A DNA stretch of 64,000 nucleotides, from contig JAFMSR010000003.1 in NCBI GenBank assembly GCA_022818135.1, positions 30,515,962 to 30,579,961 on the forward strand. Direction: 5' to 3'. Of the stretch, positions 12,301 to 23,265 are shown in pieces. The translations under genes were made by a program, and so were the position numbers. The stretch's first letter is position 1. Every line of letters starts with the position of its first letter. Under the pieces are notes generated by a model. The model had not been told where the DNA came from and did no database searches. It worked only from the letters and a program-made list of their open reading frames with translations. This stretch comes from Saxidomus purpurata (taxonomy: Eukaryota; Mollusca; Bivalvia; Venerida; Veneridae).

Positions 12301-13883
12301 TAAAAAGTCAAAATATTTGCACATCAGTATGTTAAAAGTAGATTTTTATTTTATTTTTAGAAGAAAAGATTTTTTCATTAAATAAAAACGTTTAAAATGC
12401 GGCAAAATATTAAAGTAACTCAATTTTCACTGCCAAAGACTCTGTATATATTAGTATCAACACTCCAGTACACCAACAAGCCAAATAAACAACACCCAGT
12501 GCATTAACTCGAGTTATACTTTTTCAATATTTTGTCACGTTGATAAAATCTTGAACAAATATACATGATACTTGCGCAAATAAATCGTTCGATTAAGATT
12601 ATTCACATCTAAGCACATTTGCCAAATACAACGGTAGACGTTACCAACGGTCGAAATATTCCAGTTAGTAGGCCATCTTTCTTTTTTAGTATTTTCAACA
12701 TATCAGCCTACATCTTTTACACCTCAGGAATACACAGTAGTATCTAAAACCCCACAAATACATGTAATGAGCATCAAGATGAAATTAGAACTTTAATATA
12801 CCTCCGTAACTTTCGTCGTGAAAACTAATTACCGGTGCTTAATATCGAGCCAATATCCGTAGGTCGTTCATCCACAGTGACATCTGTTGGTCCTGAGCAT
12901 AGTGTCTTATATTTAATTAATATAGAATATACTAAAACGACCATTATTTCCCTGCTTTCATAAAACAAGTATCAGCCTGTTTTCATACATAGATCGACAT
13001 AAACCTTTCTAAAAGCTAAATGTATATGATCTGTGATGACATCGTACAACATCGTTCTTTTAGGTGCTTATGTTATAAGAAAGACGAAAAAGAAAACAAA
13101 TCACCAAGTTACAGAGATAAAAGTACCTTTCACTCGCAATTTTCTAGAATGATCTAAGAAAGCGCAAAATATACGGACGTTTAATTACACCTTGGTACAG
13201 TATCTAAAAGCTTTTTCACAAAGCTAATCTTTAAATTGTTATAAATTTAAACTTAGTAAAGTTTACCCTGATAACATTATTTTATTACTCGCGACGGAAA
13301 TTACTTTATATCTTGTTACATGTACTCGTACTTTGGACTGGTTTGTTACAATACTGGACACGGAGTGTAATCGGTAGTACCAACGGCTCATTAAGGTAAT
13401 CAACTGTGCAATTATAAAATCTTATACCGAAAACGTACGGCTCACTAAGGTAATCAACTGTACATGTGCAATTATAAAATCTTATACCGAAAACGTTCGC
13501 TCAAAGTAAGTTTAAGGTTTGAGGGGAGCAGAATGTCGGATCACACTAACTTGATCACACGGTGTTTAGTAAAATTAATTATGCCTGATAGTACAAACAA
13601 TTAAAACCTTCCATGCAGGAATAGCCCTGTGGAAGAATAAGTCATTGGACTGAAAACGTTGAGGTTGAGTGGAAGCCGGGATATAAAGCTTTCTGCGGGC
13701 GTTTATGTTGAATTTTCGGTATCAACGACACCATGTCAATAAAATATGATACGGAAGACATATCTAAACCATAGTGTCCGTTTGTGCAACATAGTATCAT
13801 ATATTAAATTAAAATAAACGGTGGTCCTTGGAACTCTACCTTCTTTTTTCTTTTTGACTCTATCCTAATTGTGTATAGTCCTT
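9308..13883. other. Largely non-coding; possible promoter/leader region for the first TSPO
   Basis: Bases 9330-9470 hold another 'aggtcaaggtcaca' copy. Bases 9700-10130 hold three degenerate copies of 'aggacattgagaa.aagtgcag..acaagaaccataa' plus 'taaattatctccctt'. A bulged hairpin (gcctggggact / agtcccctaggc) lies near 10216-10242. Around 10700-10805 base composition shifts: 'tcacgtgatc' is followed by a CpG-containing block ending in a donor-like 'acaag|gtaacc'. That could be a 5' UTR exon of the TSPO gene, but nothing proves it. A 53-60 bp direct tandem duplication ('ggtaatcaactgt ... cttataccgaaaacgt') spans 13385-13498. I see no supported coding exon. Confidence 0.4.
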
Positions 13884-14919
13884 GACCATAGGAGCTCGAG
13901 GTCGGGATTATGCTTTTTCCGACTTTGTTTTGTCTTTTTACATTTATTTAAGAACCAAGCTAACAAAATATGATCTTATTTTCCCCGGATCTTAACTTTC
14001 ATATTTTACCGCTGAAGTATCTGGTGTACTGAAAAAAGAAGTCTACCAGTACTTCAGCGGTAAAATACGGAAGCCCAATAGTGCCACTTTGTTTTTTTTA
14101 AATGGATTTTTTCAACATAAATGTTTTGAAAATTCAAGATACTAAGTTGAATATTCAAGATGCTAAGTTGAAAATTCAACTTACTAAGTTGAATATTCAA
14201 GATACTAAGTTGAATATTCAAGATACTAAGTTGAAAATTCAACTTACTAAGTTGAAAATTCAACTTACTAAGTTGAATATTCAAGATACTAAGTTGAAAA
14301 TTCAAGATACTAAGTTGAAAATTCAACTTACTAAGTTGAAAATTCAACTAACTAAGTTGAATATTCAAGATACTAAGTTGAATATTCAAGATACTAAGTT
14401 GAATATTCAAGATACTAAGTTGAAAATTCAACTTACTAACTTGAATATTCAAGATACTTTGAATTTTCAACTCAGTATCTTGAATATTCAACTTTGTATC
14501 TTGAATTTTCAACTTAGTAAGTTGAATTTTCAACTTAGTATCTTGAATATTCAACTTAGTATCTTGAATATTCAACTTAGTAAGTTGAATATTCAACTTA
14601 GTATCTTGAATATTCAACGTAGTAAGTTGAATTTTCAACTTAGTATCTTGAATATACAACTTAGTATGTTGAATATTCAACTTAGTAAGTTGAATTTTCA
14701 ACTTAGTATCTTGAATATTCAACTTACTATCTTGAATTTTCAACTTAGTTATGTTGAAAAATACAAACAAAGTGGCACTATTGAGCTTCCGTAGTAAAAT
14801 ATGAAAGTTAAGATCCGGGGAAAATAAGATCATATTTTGTTAGCTTGGTTCTTAAATAAATGTAAAAAGACAAAACAAAGTCGGAAAAAGCATAATCCCG
14901 ACCTCGAGCTCCTATGGTC
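13884..14919. repeat. Fold-back (giant palindrome) element with 21-bp minisatellite core
   Basis: The outer arms are about 125 bp and essentially perfect inverted copies: left from 'gaccataggagctcgag' at 13884, right ending '...ctcgagctcctatggtc' at 14919. Inside, 21-bp units of type ttgaa(t/a)attcaagatactaag run in one orientation from about 14125 to 14455. They then switch to the reverse-complement orientation until about 14755, so the whole kilobase can fold on itself. The left arm alone carries a roughly 55-bp extra hairpin (arms 14002-14019 and 14050-14067). Because the unit is a multiple of three, long ORFs appear on both strands; these are artefacts. The element lies 82 bp before the first coding exon of TSPO, probably in its 5' intron or promoter. 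Confidence 0.9.
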
Positions 14920-15001
14920 CGTGACATGCTAAATTATGCCCAGTAGATTAGTGATAAAATAGTTGAAAAAAAAATTAAACAATGGTTTGTTTCTGTTTTA
15001 G

Positions 15002-17980
15002 ATGGCCAATTACTTGCAGCCAGTTGCTGCCATTCTGTTGCCAAACGTTGGCGGTTTGTTAGGTAGACTTGCAACAAGACCGGAAACCAGACCACGTGAG
15101 CAGGGACAGATCACATGGTTCCGGGTAGGTTGTATGTTTTCACCGTATGAATGTGTTGCAACATCTAGTGTAACTTGTTACATAGTTATCTGCAACCGTT
15201 ATGTTGCGCAAAGATCCACCATAACACGTTATGGTTAAGAATTTCAGACTGCATGATGGAGAGAGCCACAGAGCCACCCTTATTGCATAAGAAGACCGGT
15301 AAATTATCTTTCAGAGTAGAAAATGTATGACTTCTATATTTTTTCCATTGCTTTTGTTAAATTTGGTCAAACTTTTTAAAGACATTGCCTATGGGCAAAT
15401 AGCTTTTAGGTACAAACGAGGGGAGTGATTACATAGCGAAACTGCTTCAGCTCGTCGTGGCGTGAACGTCGCGAAGCAGGCACTTTGTCTCGCCAAAAAC
15501 TTGACTTCGGTCTTGTAGCTGGCGGGCCCCTGGCAAACATTATGGAAGTGGCCCTGACAAAGGTTGTTTGTGTGACCACATGACGGAGGGATGCCGGATG
15601 GCAATGCGGCTTCTAGGATGTCTTGCGAAGTCCTTCCTAACAGCTTCTGCGCTGGGGGAATACACAAGGGCCCTTTTCAGAGCTTCATTCTTTATCTGTG
15701 TACCACATAGCCCTTTTCAGGGCTAAGATCACTCACACCTAGGTTGTATTGGTCGCGTGGCTGACCTACTTTCGGACTCTGAAGTAACTTTCAAAACTTT
15801 TTAACGATCGATTACATGCTGCCAACGAACGAAGATAGGTTGCTGCTATGTGTGTTCTCGGGAATAAGGGCTGGCACCCCTACCATTGTGCTGGGTAACG
15901 TGCAGGGGATGTCACCCCTCTGTCCGGACCGCCTAATGAGGGGCCGCCTCTGGCGTTGCTGGTAAGTAGTGTTTTGAGTTAGTACGAAAGTCTGAAACGT
16001 CATTGGATACCACTGCCAGGAACACACGTAGTAGCAACTTGTCTTCACTGCTAGATTTGTGGAACATCGGCCAAGCTCTGACATATACTGACTGGAAATT
16101 GCAGTCAGGTAAATTTCTCGTGTTTTTTTTTTTTTTTTGCTCAAAATTGTAATAAAACGCCATCACGAGAGAGATGCTGGGGTCGGTAGATTCGGTCCTG
16201 TAACTGACCTTCTAAACTTAATTATCATCATCATCATTGCAGAGAGAAAAATGATTCATTATCTGAAGGAGTTGGTGGTTTAATAAAAACATTAAAGAAG
16301 ATGCTGTTAAAATGTAGATTTTTAAACTTTTTTTGTCTTAACTTTATAGGCTCTGAAGAAGCCATCTTTCCAACCTCCTCCATGGATTTTCACACCGGTT
16401 TGGACAAGCTTGTACAGTTCTATGGGTTATGCCTCATACATGATATGGCGTGATGGCGGAGGTTTCGGTGGAGAAGCTGCTATTCCTCTGGCATGTTATG
16501 GCGTGAGTTTAGCACTCAACTGGGCGTGGGCACATATCTTTTTCAACTATAAAAATATTGGCTTAGTAAGTATACGTTTTAGTTGTAATTTAAGATTTAA
16601 TGATCTCTGTTTCTGCTAGCACATCTAGCATAATTTATTAACTGCTCTGTGCACACGCCGGGTTACGGCGTAAGCTAATATGACCAATGTCCATCAACAA
16701 TATCCTGAAACGACATCTCTGAAATAATTCGAATGCACTACATGAGATTTCAGTTTGTTTAAAAATTTGCCAGCAATAAAGGAAAAACCTTTAAATACAA
16801 AAAACCTTGTTTGCGCTGGGGTAGCACGTTCGCCTTAGGATCCCGGGTTTGCAAAATTCTCAAAAGGGCAAATCTTACTGATTTGAATATAGGAAAACCA
16901 TAATAAACCCCCTTCATATCTTGGCGTCATGTGCAAAATATCAAGGGAGACAAATCGTACCAACTAAGATATAGCAAAAAACAGTTACCTCCCTTTGTTT
17001 TTGTGTCGTCCCTTATTCCTAACGCAATTTTCAAAAAATCAAGGGAGGTATAAGTTAATCAGTAAAATTATGAAGAACAGAATAACCACCCTTTTTTCTC
17101 CTGATGACATTGCAAAATAAATCGATCGAGACAAATTTTAATGACTAAAATTTAGATAACCAATGATACTTTCCCTTTTTCTCCTGAAACCGTTTGCTTA
17201 GAAATCAAGGGAGACAAATCGTACTTACTTAAATTTAGGAAAAACAGAACAAACCTACCTTTTTTTCTGTGTGCCATTTGCAAAAAAATCAAGGTAGACA
17301 AATCTTAATGACCAAAATTTATGAAAGACAAAGTTAGCTCACTTTCTCCCGATGCAAGTTGCAAAACAAATTAAGGGAGGCAAATCTTGATGTGTAAAAT
17401 TCAGATAAAACAGAGTTAGCTCTTTTTATCTAACGGTGGGATCGCCGGTTCGACCTCCCGCTTCTTCTTTTTTGACGAGACCTAAACCCAACTGGTCCCA
17501 TATATCGGTGCTATACACTCGGCATGTCAATGAGACATGATTTTCCCTGGAACCGGATCACTTTCTGTGCCTTACATTATCCCCCGAAACCTATAATAGC
17601 TAATCATTCTTGGGACGTTAACCAATACAAATTATAAACTTCCAAAATCCATTCGTTTGCACAAATTTTAATACTTGTTGAGTCTCTTGTTTATCCCGGG
17701 AGAAATACAGGATTTTTATGAATCCTTATAGCCTGAAACTGGACCGTACATAAACATTATTTACATGTGTTGATGATGTGTAAGTTTTACAGTGTATACC
17801 GTTTTGCAGGCTTTGTGTGACAATGTGGCATTATGGGGATCGATTGTGACGAGCATTGTGACTTTCCACAAAGTGAATCCAACAGCAGCTTACATCCTCA
17901 CACCTTATCTCGCTTGGGTCAGCTTTGCTACTTACGTGAATTTTTACCTTTGGAGACATAACAAGGATAGAAAAGATTAG
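15002..17980 (+). CDS. TSPO: Translocator protein TSPO, copy A (three coding exons, 169 aa)
   Basis: Coding exons are 15002-15124, 16350-16565 and 17810-17980; both introns are phase 0 with GT-AG borders. The joined product is 169 aa, the length I know for vertebrate TSPO. TSPO is a five-helix protein of the outer mitochondrial membrane that binds cholesterol and porphyrins. Visible family signatures: PPWIF-PVW (TM2, residues 51-59), [18 protein letters not shown] (96-101) followed by IFF, and the C-terminal [18 protein letters not shown]-type cholesterol motif is present as VNFYLWR (156-162). The ATG is the first codon of its exon, directly after a 'ttctgttttag' acceptor, so a 5' UTR exon must lie upstream. 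The stop is TAG. The gene is intact, and the paralogue lies 3.5 kb downstream on the same strand. Confidence 0.93.
15390..16145. other. GC-richer insertion-like block in TSPO-A intron 1
   Basis: This part of the intron is markedly richer in G+C and CpG than its surroundings and ends with a T-run at about 16122-16139. It contains two histone-type 3' stem-loop look-alikes (15669-15684 and 15709-15724). Minus-strand ORFs of about 90-110 codons cross it, but I recognise no domain. It may be a decayed transposon or retro-inserted sequence. Confidence 0.35.
16860..17430. repeat. Degenerate tandem repeat of about 85-95 bp in TSPO-A intron 2
   Basis: About six or seven units contain 'atcaagggagacaaatc(t/g)ta', 'tgactaaaatttag', 'aacagagttacctccctttttt' and 'ctcctgatg.catttgcaaa'. 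It is bounded by tRNA-like fragments: 'ggatcccgggtttgc' near 16840 and the SINE-like piece starting at 17440. Confidence 0.65.
17440..17600 (+). mobile_element. SINE-like fragment with B-box
   Basis: 'ggtgggatcgccggttcgacctcccg' includes a good RNA polymerase III B-box (GGTTCGACCTC). It is followed by a non-tRNA body ('gagacctaaacccaactggtccc', 'cggtgctatacactcggcatgtcaatgagac') of the kind found in tRNA-derived SINEs. The A-box end and target duplications are not clear, so this is a partial copy. Confidence 0.4.
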
Positions 17981-18544
17981 AGCAAATGAAACACCTTTGT
18001 CCATTTCGGACTAAAACTAAAAATATGACTACGGTTTACTTGTTATGACTGTTTTTTCCGAAGCTTTTTTGGTGCTATTTACTCGGAGTTCAATGTTTTG
18101 TCACATAAAAGCCAGGCAAATAAATCAAAGGAATTAAGTTATGCTGTTTGTTACAAAAATAAGGAAGAGATTCACTCTGTTAAATTCAACATGGATAATT
18201 TGGCTTCAGTTCAAATGGAAATGGTCTTATAAACAGTAGCGCTTGTTGAACGTTAACGATGTAGCAATATAAATGTGTGTTCAACAAAGATTTGGTGTTC
18301 ATATAAAAAGGAAGTGAAGAAATTAATGTCCATATTTATTATGACCTCATATACAGGATTTTTGGAAGAGTTTGTTGAAGAAAAAGAGTGGTGTTTTCAT
18401 TATTTTCTTTTGCATTCTCTGTTTTGGGAGATCTGTTCTCACATTTTGTATTCTTTTGATACTCTTTCGTTGTGCTTGTACATGTATAGCATTTACAAAA
18501 GGAATTCAATTGTATGTACATATGCATAGCGTCTGTAAATTTAA

Positions 18545-18720
18545 AATGTCATAGATTACTAGCATCTGACTTAACATGTCATAGATTACTAGCATCTAAC
18601 TTAACATTTCATAGATTACTAGCTTCTAACTTAACATTTCATAGATAACTAGCATCTAACTTAACATGTCATAGATTACTAGCATCTGACTTATAACGCC
18701 ATAGATTACTAGCATCTGGC
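18545..18720 (+). repeat. 30-bp tandem repeat, six copies, in the TSPO-A 3' UTR
   Basis: Six consecutive units of atgtcatagattactagcat plus ctgacttaac, with a few substitutions, lie between the stop codon and the putative poly(A) signal. The homologous 3' UTR of TSPO copy B lacks it. Units are contiguous with no unique spacers. Confidence 0.9.
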
Positions 18721-19025
18721 AAAAGAATTCCCATATTCGCCGCTTATAAGCTGCATTTCAATCGGAGATGCAAACAAGACCAAGTTTGATTTTGGTTTGA
18801 GCCTGTCTTGATGTTTAATATTTATGTTTTAGTAGCTCTTACATTGCTTGCAATTTAATGATTTTAATATTTCAATGGTTTTAATTTTGTCATTTAGAAG
18901 TAATTTTTTTCTAGACTTATTGTTGCTTTTGTGTACTTTTTTAAAGATTTTCGGTTGTTAAGAAATTCATACATGTATAATCTTTTCACTGCATATTTTA
19001 TGAAGTTTACTATTATGACGATGCA

Positions 19026-19031
19026 AATAAA
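19026..19031 (+). terminator. Putative poly(A) signal of TSPO copy A
   Basis: AATAAA lies in 'gatgcaaataaaatata', followed within 30 nt by a GT-rich 'ggtttgtgtttatt'. The same arrangement ('gatgcaaataaag ... tttgtgtttatt') ends the paralogue near 24623, so the site is conserved between the duplicates. It implies a 3' UTR of just over 1 kb. Confidence 0.7.
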
Positions 19032-19049
19032 ATATAACAGGTTCAACAG

Positions 19050-21490
19050 GTTTGTGTTTATTCTGATATAAACATTATAGTCTTAAGACCAGAAAGTGAA
19101 ACTACATTCAGAGTTGTTCTAACATGTTAAATAAAAAAGTTCGGGTTGCTCGGCTAAATTAAGCACCATTCCCTGTGCTGAAAAGTGGTCGATTTAGCTT
19201 GTTTATTGGGAGGGGCCAACATATAGTAGATAGTGTTACCGTAACAGCAATGTTAATTTGTTTTTGGCCGAAAGATAAAGTTCCCCCTCCTAAGACAGAG
19301 TAAGCGCTTGAAATAAAAAACACAAGAAGGAAAACTGAAATTACTCTTATACCCAGAGAAAAGGCAAGGAGAGTGGTCCTGACAACCAGATGAACATAAT
19401 ACTTTAATGGTAACAAACATCACAGCTTACAGCTTGAGACTGTCCAAAACGGAAATGTTAATAGTATTGTATTTGACGTGTGCGATAAGGTGCGATATGT
19501 CGATCAAGATGACATTATATTGTCAATAGTGAGTCTAATCTTTGACCTATCATTTCTCTAGGAAAAGCCACTCTGAATACAAAAAGGGCCACTTGATACC
19601 TAATGTATGTGCCTGTATGTTCAGCAAAAAAAGGAGAAACAACACACACCATTATAAGGACATAATTTAGTCACAAGTTAGAACATGTACACGATAATTA
19701 TCGTTACAACCTAACCATTTTGTCAGTCAGCAGAAATAATGTTGCGGTGTAAACAGGAAAATCCAGTTCGCTAACTTCGGCTATCTATAAATATATATAG
19801 ACCAAATATACCATGGTTTCCAAAGTTTATGTTCTCAATGATGCACGTTACAGGGATACAAAGGAATACACCGTGTATAGAAGAGGAGACTATATTAAAC
19901 CTATTCCTTTAGTTCTGAGAAATCTTATAGCACGCATTTTGACAGCCAACAATTATTTAACCATTTGATATCAAAAGTTTTTACATGGAATAAAAATACT
20001 AAATAAATCGACATAATCGAAATGATATTTACATTTCCCCAAACTTAATTTCTCCGGAATTGGATTGCCTTTTTTTCAGTCGTCTTTTCAAATAGAGTAG
20101 TTAGGGCTATTGCTAAAGAAGTTGATTTTGGAACAAATGAATATTTCTTTTCCAAAAATAATATGTAAACATTTGATATATCGGTGAGAAATGTCTCTTT
20201 GCCAATAGAGACCGTCCATTCTTGGTAAATATATCGCAGAATTAACAAATTGTATCAGTACGTTTAACAGAAGAAACGACAGCTCTAATCAATCTTTAAA
20301 CTCGTGAGCAACGATACAATGCGCGTGTTCACTTTTGACTGAGATATTTTTTTCGAATCCGATATTGTAAAGATATGAAGAACCTTGTCCCAGACGGTAA
20401 TAAATGATGAAACACATACAGAAATATGCAGTTTTATCGGTGATTACGTAATGTCTGTAATGCAGTCTTATGATAGTTTTTTTACTCTTGTTTTATTTAA
20501 ATTTCTGTTTACCTTAAAGTCGGTTGTAAAATCTCATTTGAATTGAATATGTCTTGTCGACTCAAATAAATCTGATCTTATGTTAGAAGTTTTCTTAACA
20601 GGGGTACATACGTTAGTGAATTCAGCGAATTTCGGAAGTTGTGCATACATGCGGCTGTAACTGAAGATAATATTTGCTTTCAGCAAATATATACAATTTA
20701 ACTGTTGGGGATTTCACCGCCGAGCCTGTCAGCAATTTCAGTACTTTGATTATGTACACAATCGTTCGCAGCGGTTACGTCCCCTTAAACGTACTACGAT
20801 TGTCCAGTTACGCAACTGAAAAACGCAGGTTAATCGGCATTGTCAACGACGCTTTCGCCCATAAAGGTAATGCACTAAATCGGGTGATTACTTGTAATTA
20901 TAAACATTAACGTTACCACAATCTTAAGCGTGTTTATGATGTTAATTGCATAGAAAATGTCGTAGTATTCAGACACCTGGAATTTCGGATAGCATTAATT
21001 TTTTCATTAGAACAGTCACATGGCCTTTTAAATGGAAGGACCCTATGGCACACAAAAGGGTCATGGTGCTGATTGCCCTTCTAAGTAAAAGTCAGTATTG
21101 CCAAAATAGAAATCATGTTCTCATTATTATGGGTGAATGTTTTGGCACTGATAATATTAGTTCATTTTTTTTCAGTTTAGTTTTACCAGGAACGTAGAAT
21201 ATACATTGATTCTACGTTCCTGGTTTTACTGATTTATCTTAGCTTGATGTGAAAAAAGCTTAGAGCTTATCAAGTCACTCTTGAGTCTGCTTCCTGGAAA
21301 AATCAGTACTGGTGTCATATGAGGAGGTACGGTCGTGACCCCAGATGCTGCAACCGCCAGAATGAGCTAAGGCACCTTAACCTCTACACCACCACTCCAC
21401 TTTAGTGAATATTTCAAAAGTAACATATTTTTCCCACCCATATGTCTTCAACAGCTGCTTTAATTAACCAATCTGTTGTCTCTGTTTTAG
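19050..21490. other. Intergenic/5' region between the two TSPO genes
   Basis: I see no coding exon. A CpG-bearing block at about 20690-20870 ending in a donor-like 'cataaag|gtaatg' could be a leader exon of TSPO copy B; this is only a guess. A clean hairpin at 21185-21224 is listed separately. The rest is AT-rich. Confidence 0.35.
21185..21224. repeat. Perfect 16-bp inverted repeat (hairpin)
   Basis: 'accaggaacgtagaat' and its exact reverse complement 'attctacgttcctggt' are separated by the 8-nt loop 'atacattg'. It lies about 270 bp upstream of the first coding exon of TSPO copy B. It could be a hairpin RNA, a small MITE remnant or a regulatory palindrome. Confidence 0.85.
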
Positions 21491-23265
21491 ATGGCCAATT
21501 ACTTGAAGCCAGTTGCTGCCATACTGTTGCCAAACGTAGGCGGTTTCTTAGGTAGCTTTGCAACAAGACCAGAAACCAGACCACGTGAATCTGGACAGAT
21601 CACATGGTACCAGGTAGATTTCACAATTTGACCACACATGAATCTGTAACAACATTCACTCATAGTCTCTAAAGGTGCCTGTATGCTGACTGTGATATCA
21701 CCAGAGTGATTGTAACAGTTCAGTTCACTGGGTGAGCAATACAGGTAAACTCACTTCATAAACAAATGTTCTAAATGATAGATTATGACTTCTGTGTTAA
21801 CTAGAGATTTATTGCTTTTGGGTGGAATCCTTGCAGTACTGGTACGAGTAAAGGAGTTGGATATAGTTGTTATATTACATTCATGCAAATACAGAAGTCT
21901 GCAAAGATGTTTTACTAAAAAAGTGAAAAAATATTTTGACATTAACTTTTGTGTCAAAGTTTTTAATAATTGAAGGTTTCAAACTCATTTACTCCAATAT
22001 TCATTATTTACTGAGTGCCAAGTCAGCACAGAAGGCTGGATGTTGAAGAACACTAAATTAGGTACCAAGTTACAGTTGCTGCATTTATTTGATGAGATTC
22101 ACATTATATTATGATAATACTTTAAACACATGCTGTTTAAAAATTAATTTCTGAAATTTCTCGTTATACTTTTAAAGGCCCTGAAGAAGCCATCTTTCCA
22201 ACCTCCTCCTTGGATTTTCCCACCTGTTTGGACAAGCTTGTACTGTTCTATGGGTTATGCCTCATACATGATATGGCGTGATGGTGGAGGGTTTGGTGGA
22301 GAAGCAGATATGCCCCTGGCATGTTACGGTCTGAGTCTGGCACTCAATTGGGCATGGTCACCCATCTTTTTCAAATACAAGAAACTGGGCCTGGTAAGTA
22401 GGTTAAAATTTAGCTTAACAATTTCTACACTGCCATTTCTATAACATTCTGTATAATATCTGCCCCTAGGTGACCAAAAGTGGACGTAAGTGGGGACAAT
22501 GTCCATTTTAAATACATCATGATGTTCACTCAAAACAGTTTCTTTATGAAAGTTAGATTGTTATACATGTAAATCGGTGTCTTGGGTCGCTCCCTAAAAA
22601 CGCAGACTGAACAGTGGACAATGTCAACGATAAAACTGCTTTGATGTTTAGGCTGATTATGATCTACATCGGTAGCAAATGTAGAATCTTTTGTTGCCAG
22701 CAGAGAAATGGTTGATAAAAAACGTTTTCCAGTTTCTAATGTAAACCTATGCACATAAGTGACATAATGTATTTATTATGATCATGTTAATTTTGTATAC
22801 ACTACAGGTCATTTATACTAGTAACAGGTAATATATGTTACAACTGAAGTTAAATGTATTGCACATGTGCTTACACTGTAAACATACAACTTTTCAATGG
22901 CACTTCTTTAAAATTACAAGACTTATGACAGATTTATTTTTGCAAGTTTGAATACTTTCAAAGTCTATGTGAAGAATTCTTCTAATTATTGAATGTTTAT
23001 TGCCTGAAACTGGTCTACATGTAATGGCATAATATTTGATGTAATGTTACAATGTAGCATATATCAAGGCTTTAAAGAACATTGTGTTTTGCAGGCTTTG
23101 TGCAACATTCTGGCATTATGTGGCTCGGTTGTGGCTAGCATTGTCACATTTCACAGAGTGAATCCAACAGCAGCCTATATCCTGTTCCCATATCTTGCTT
23201 GGGTCAGCTTTGCCAGTTACCTGAACTTTTACATTTGGAGAAATAACAAGGATAGAACTGATTAA
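21491..23265 (+). CDS. TSPO: Translocator protein TSPO, copy B (three coding exons, 169 aa)
   Basis: Coding exons are 21491-21613, 22178-22393 and 23095-23265, exactly the sizes and phases of copy A; the stop is TAA. By my count 139 of 169 residues are identical between copies. It keeps the TM2 PPWIF-PVW signature, [19 protein letters not shown] and a CRAC motif, LNFYIWR (156-162). Exon 3 is the most diverged (13 of 56 residues), including Trp to Cys at residue 122 and Thr to Phe at residue 144, next to the conserved PYLAW. As in copy A, the ATG is the first codon after the acceptor. Introns are shorter and do not resemble those of copy A. Function as an outer-mitochondrial-membrane translocator is inferred from the family. 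Confidence 0.93.

Noticed and set aside
14054..14833. Long ORFs (97-230 codons) on both strands with repetitive 'KLNIQDT' / 'LNFQLSI' peptides
   Set aside because: They arise because the 21-bp unit of the fold-back element is a multiple of three; there is no codon bias, domain or splice context.
15389..16166. Three minus-strand ORFs (77-110 codons) in TSPO-A intron 1
   Set aside because: Two overlap in different frames, one begins in a poly-A-derived Lys run, and no family is recognisable.
18545..18720. CRISPR-like 30-bp repeat array
   Set aside because: Units are directly contiguous with no spacers, and the context is a eukaryotic 3' UTR.
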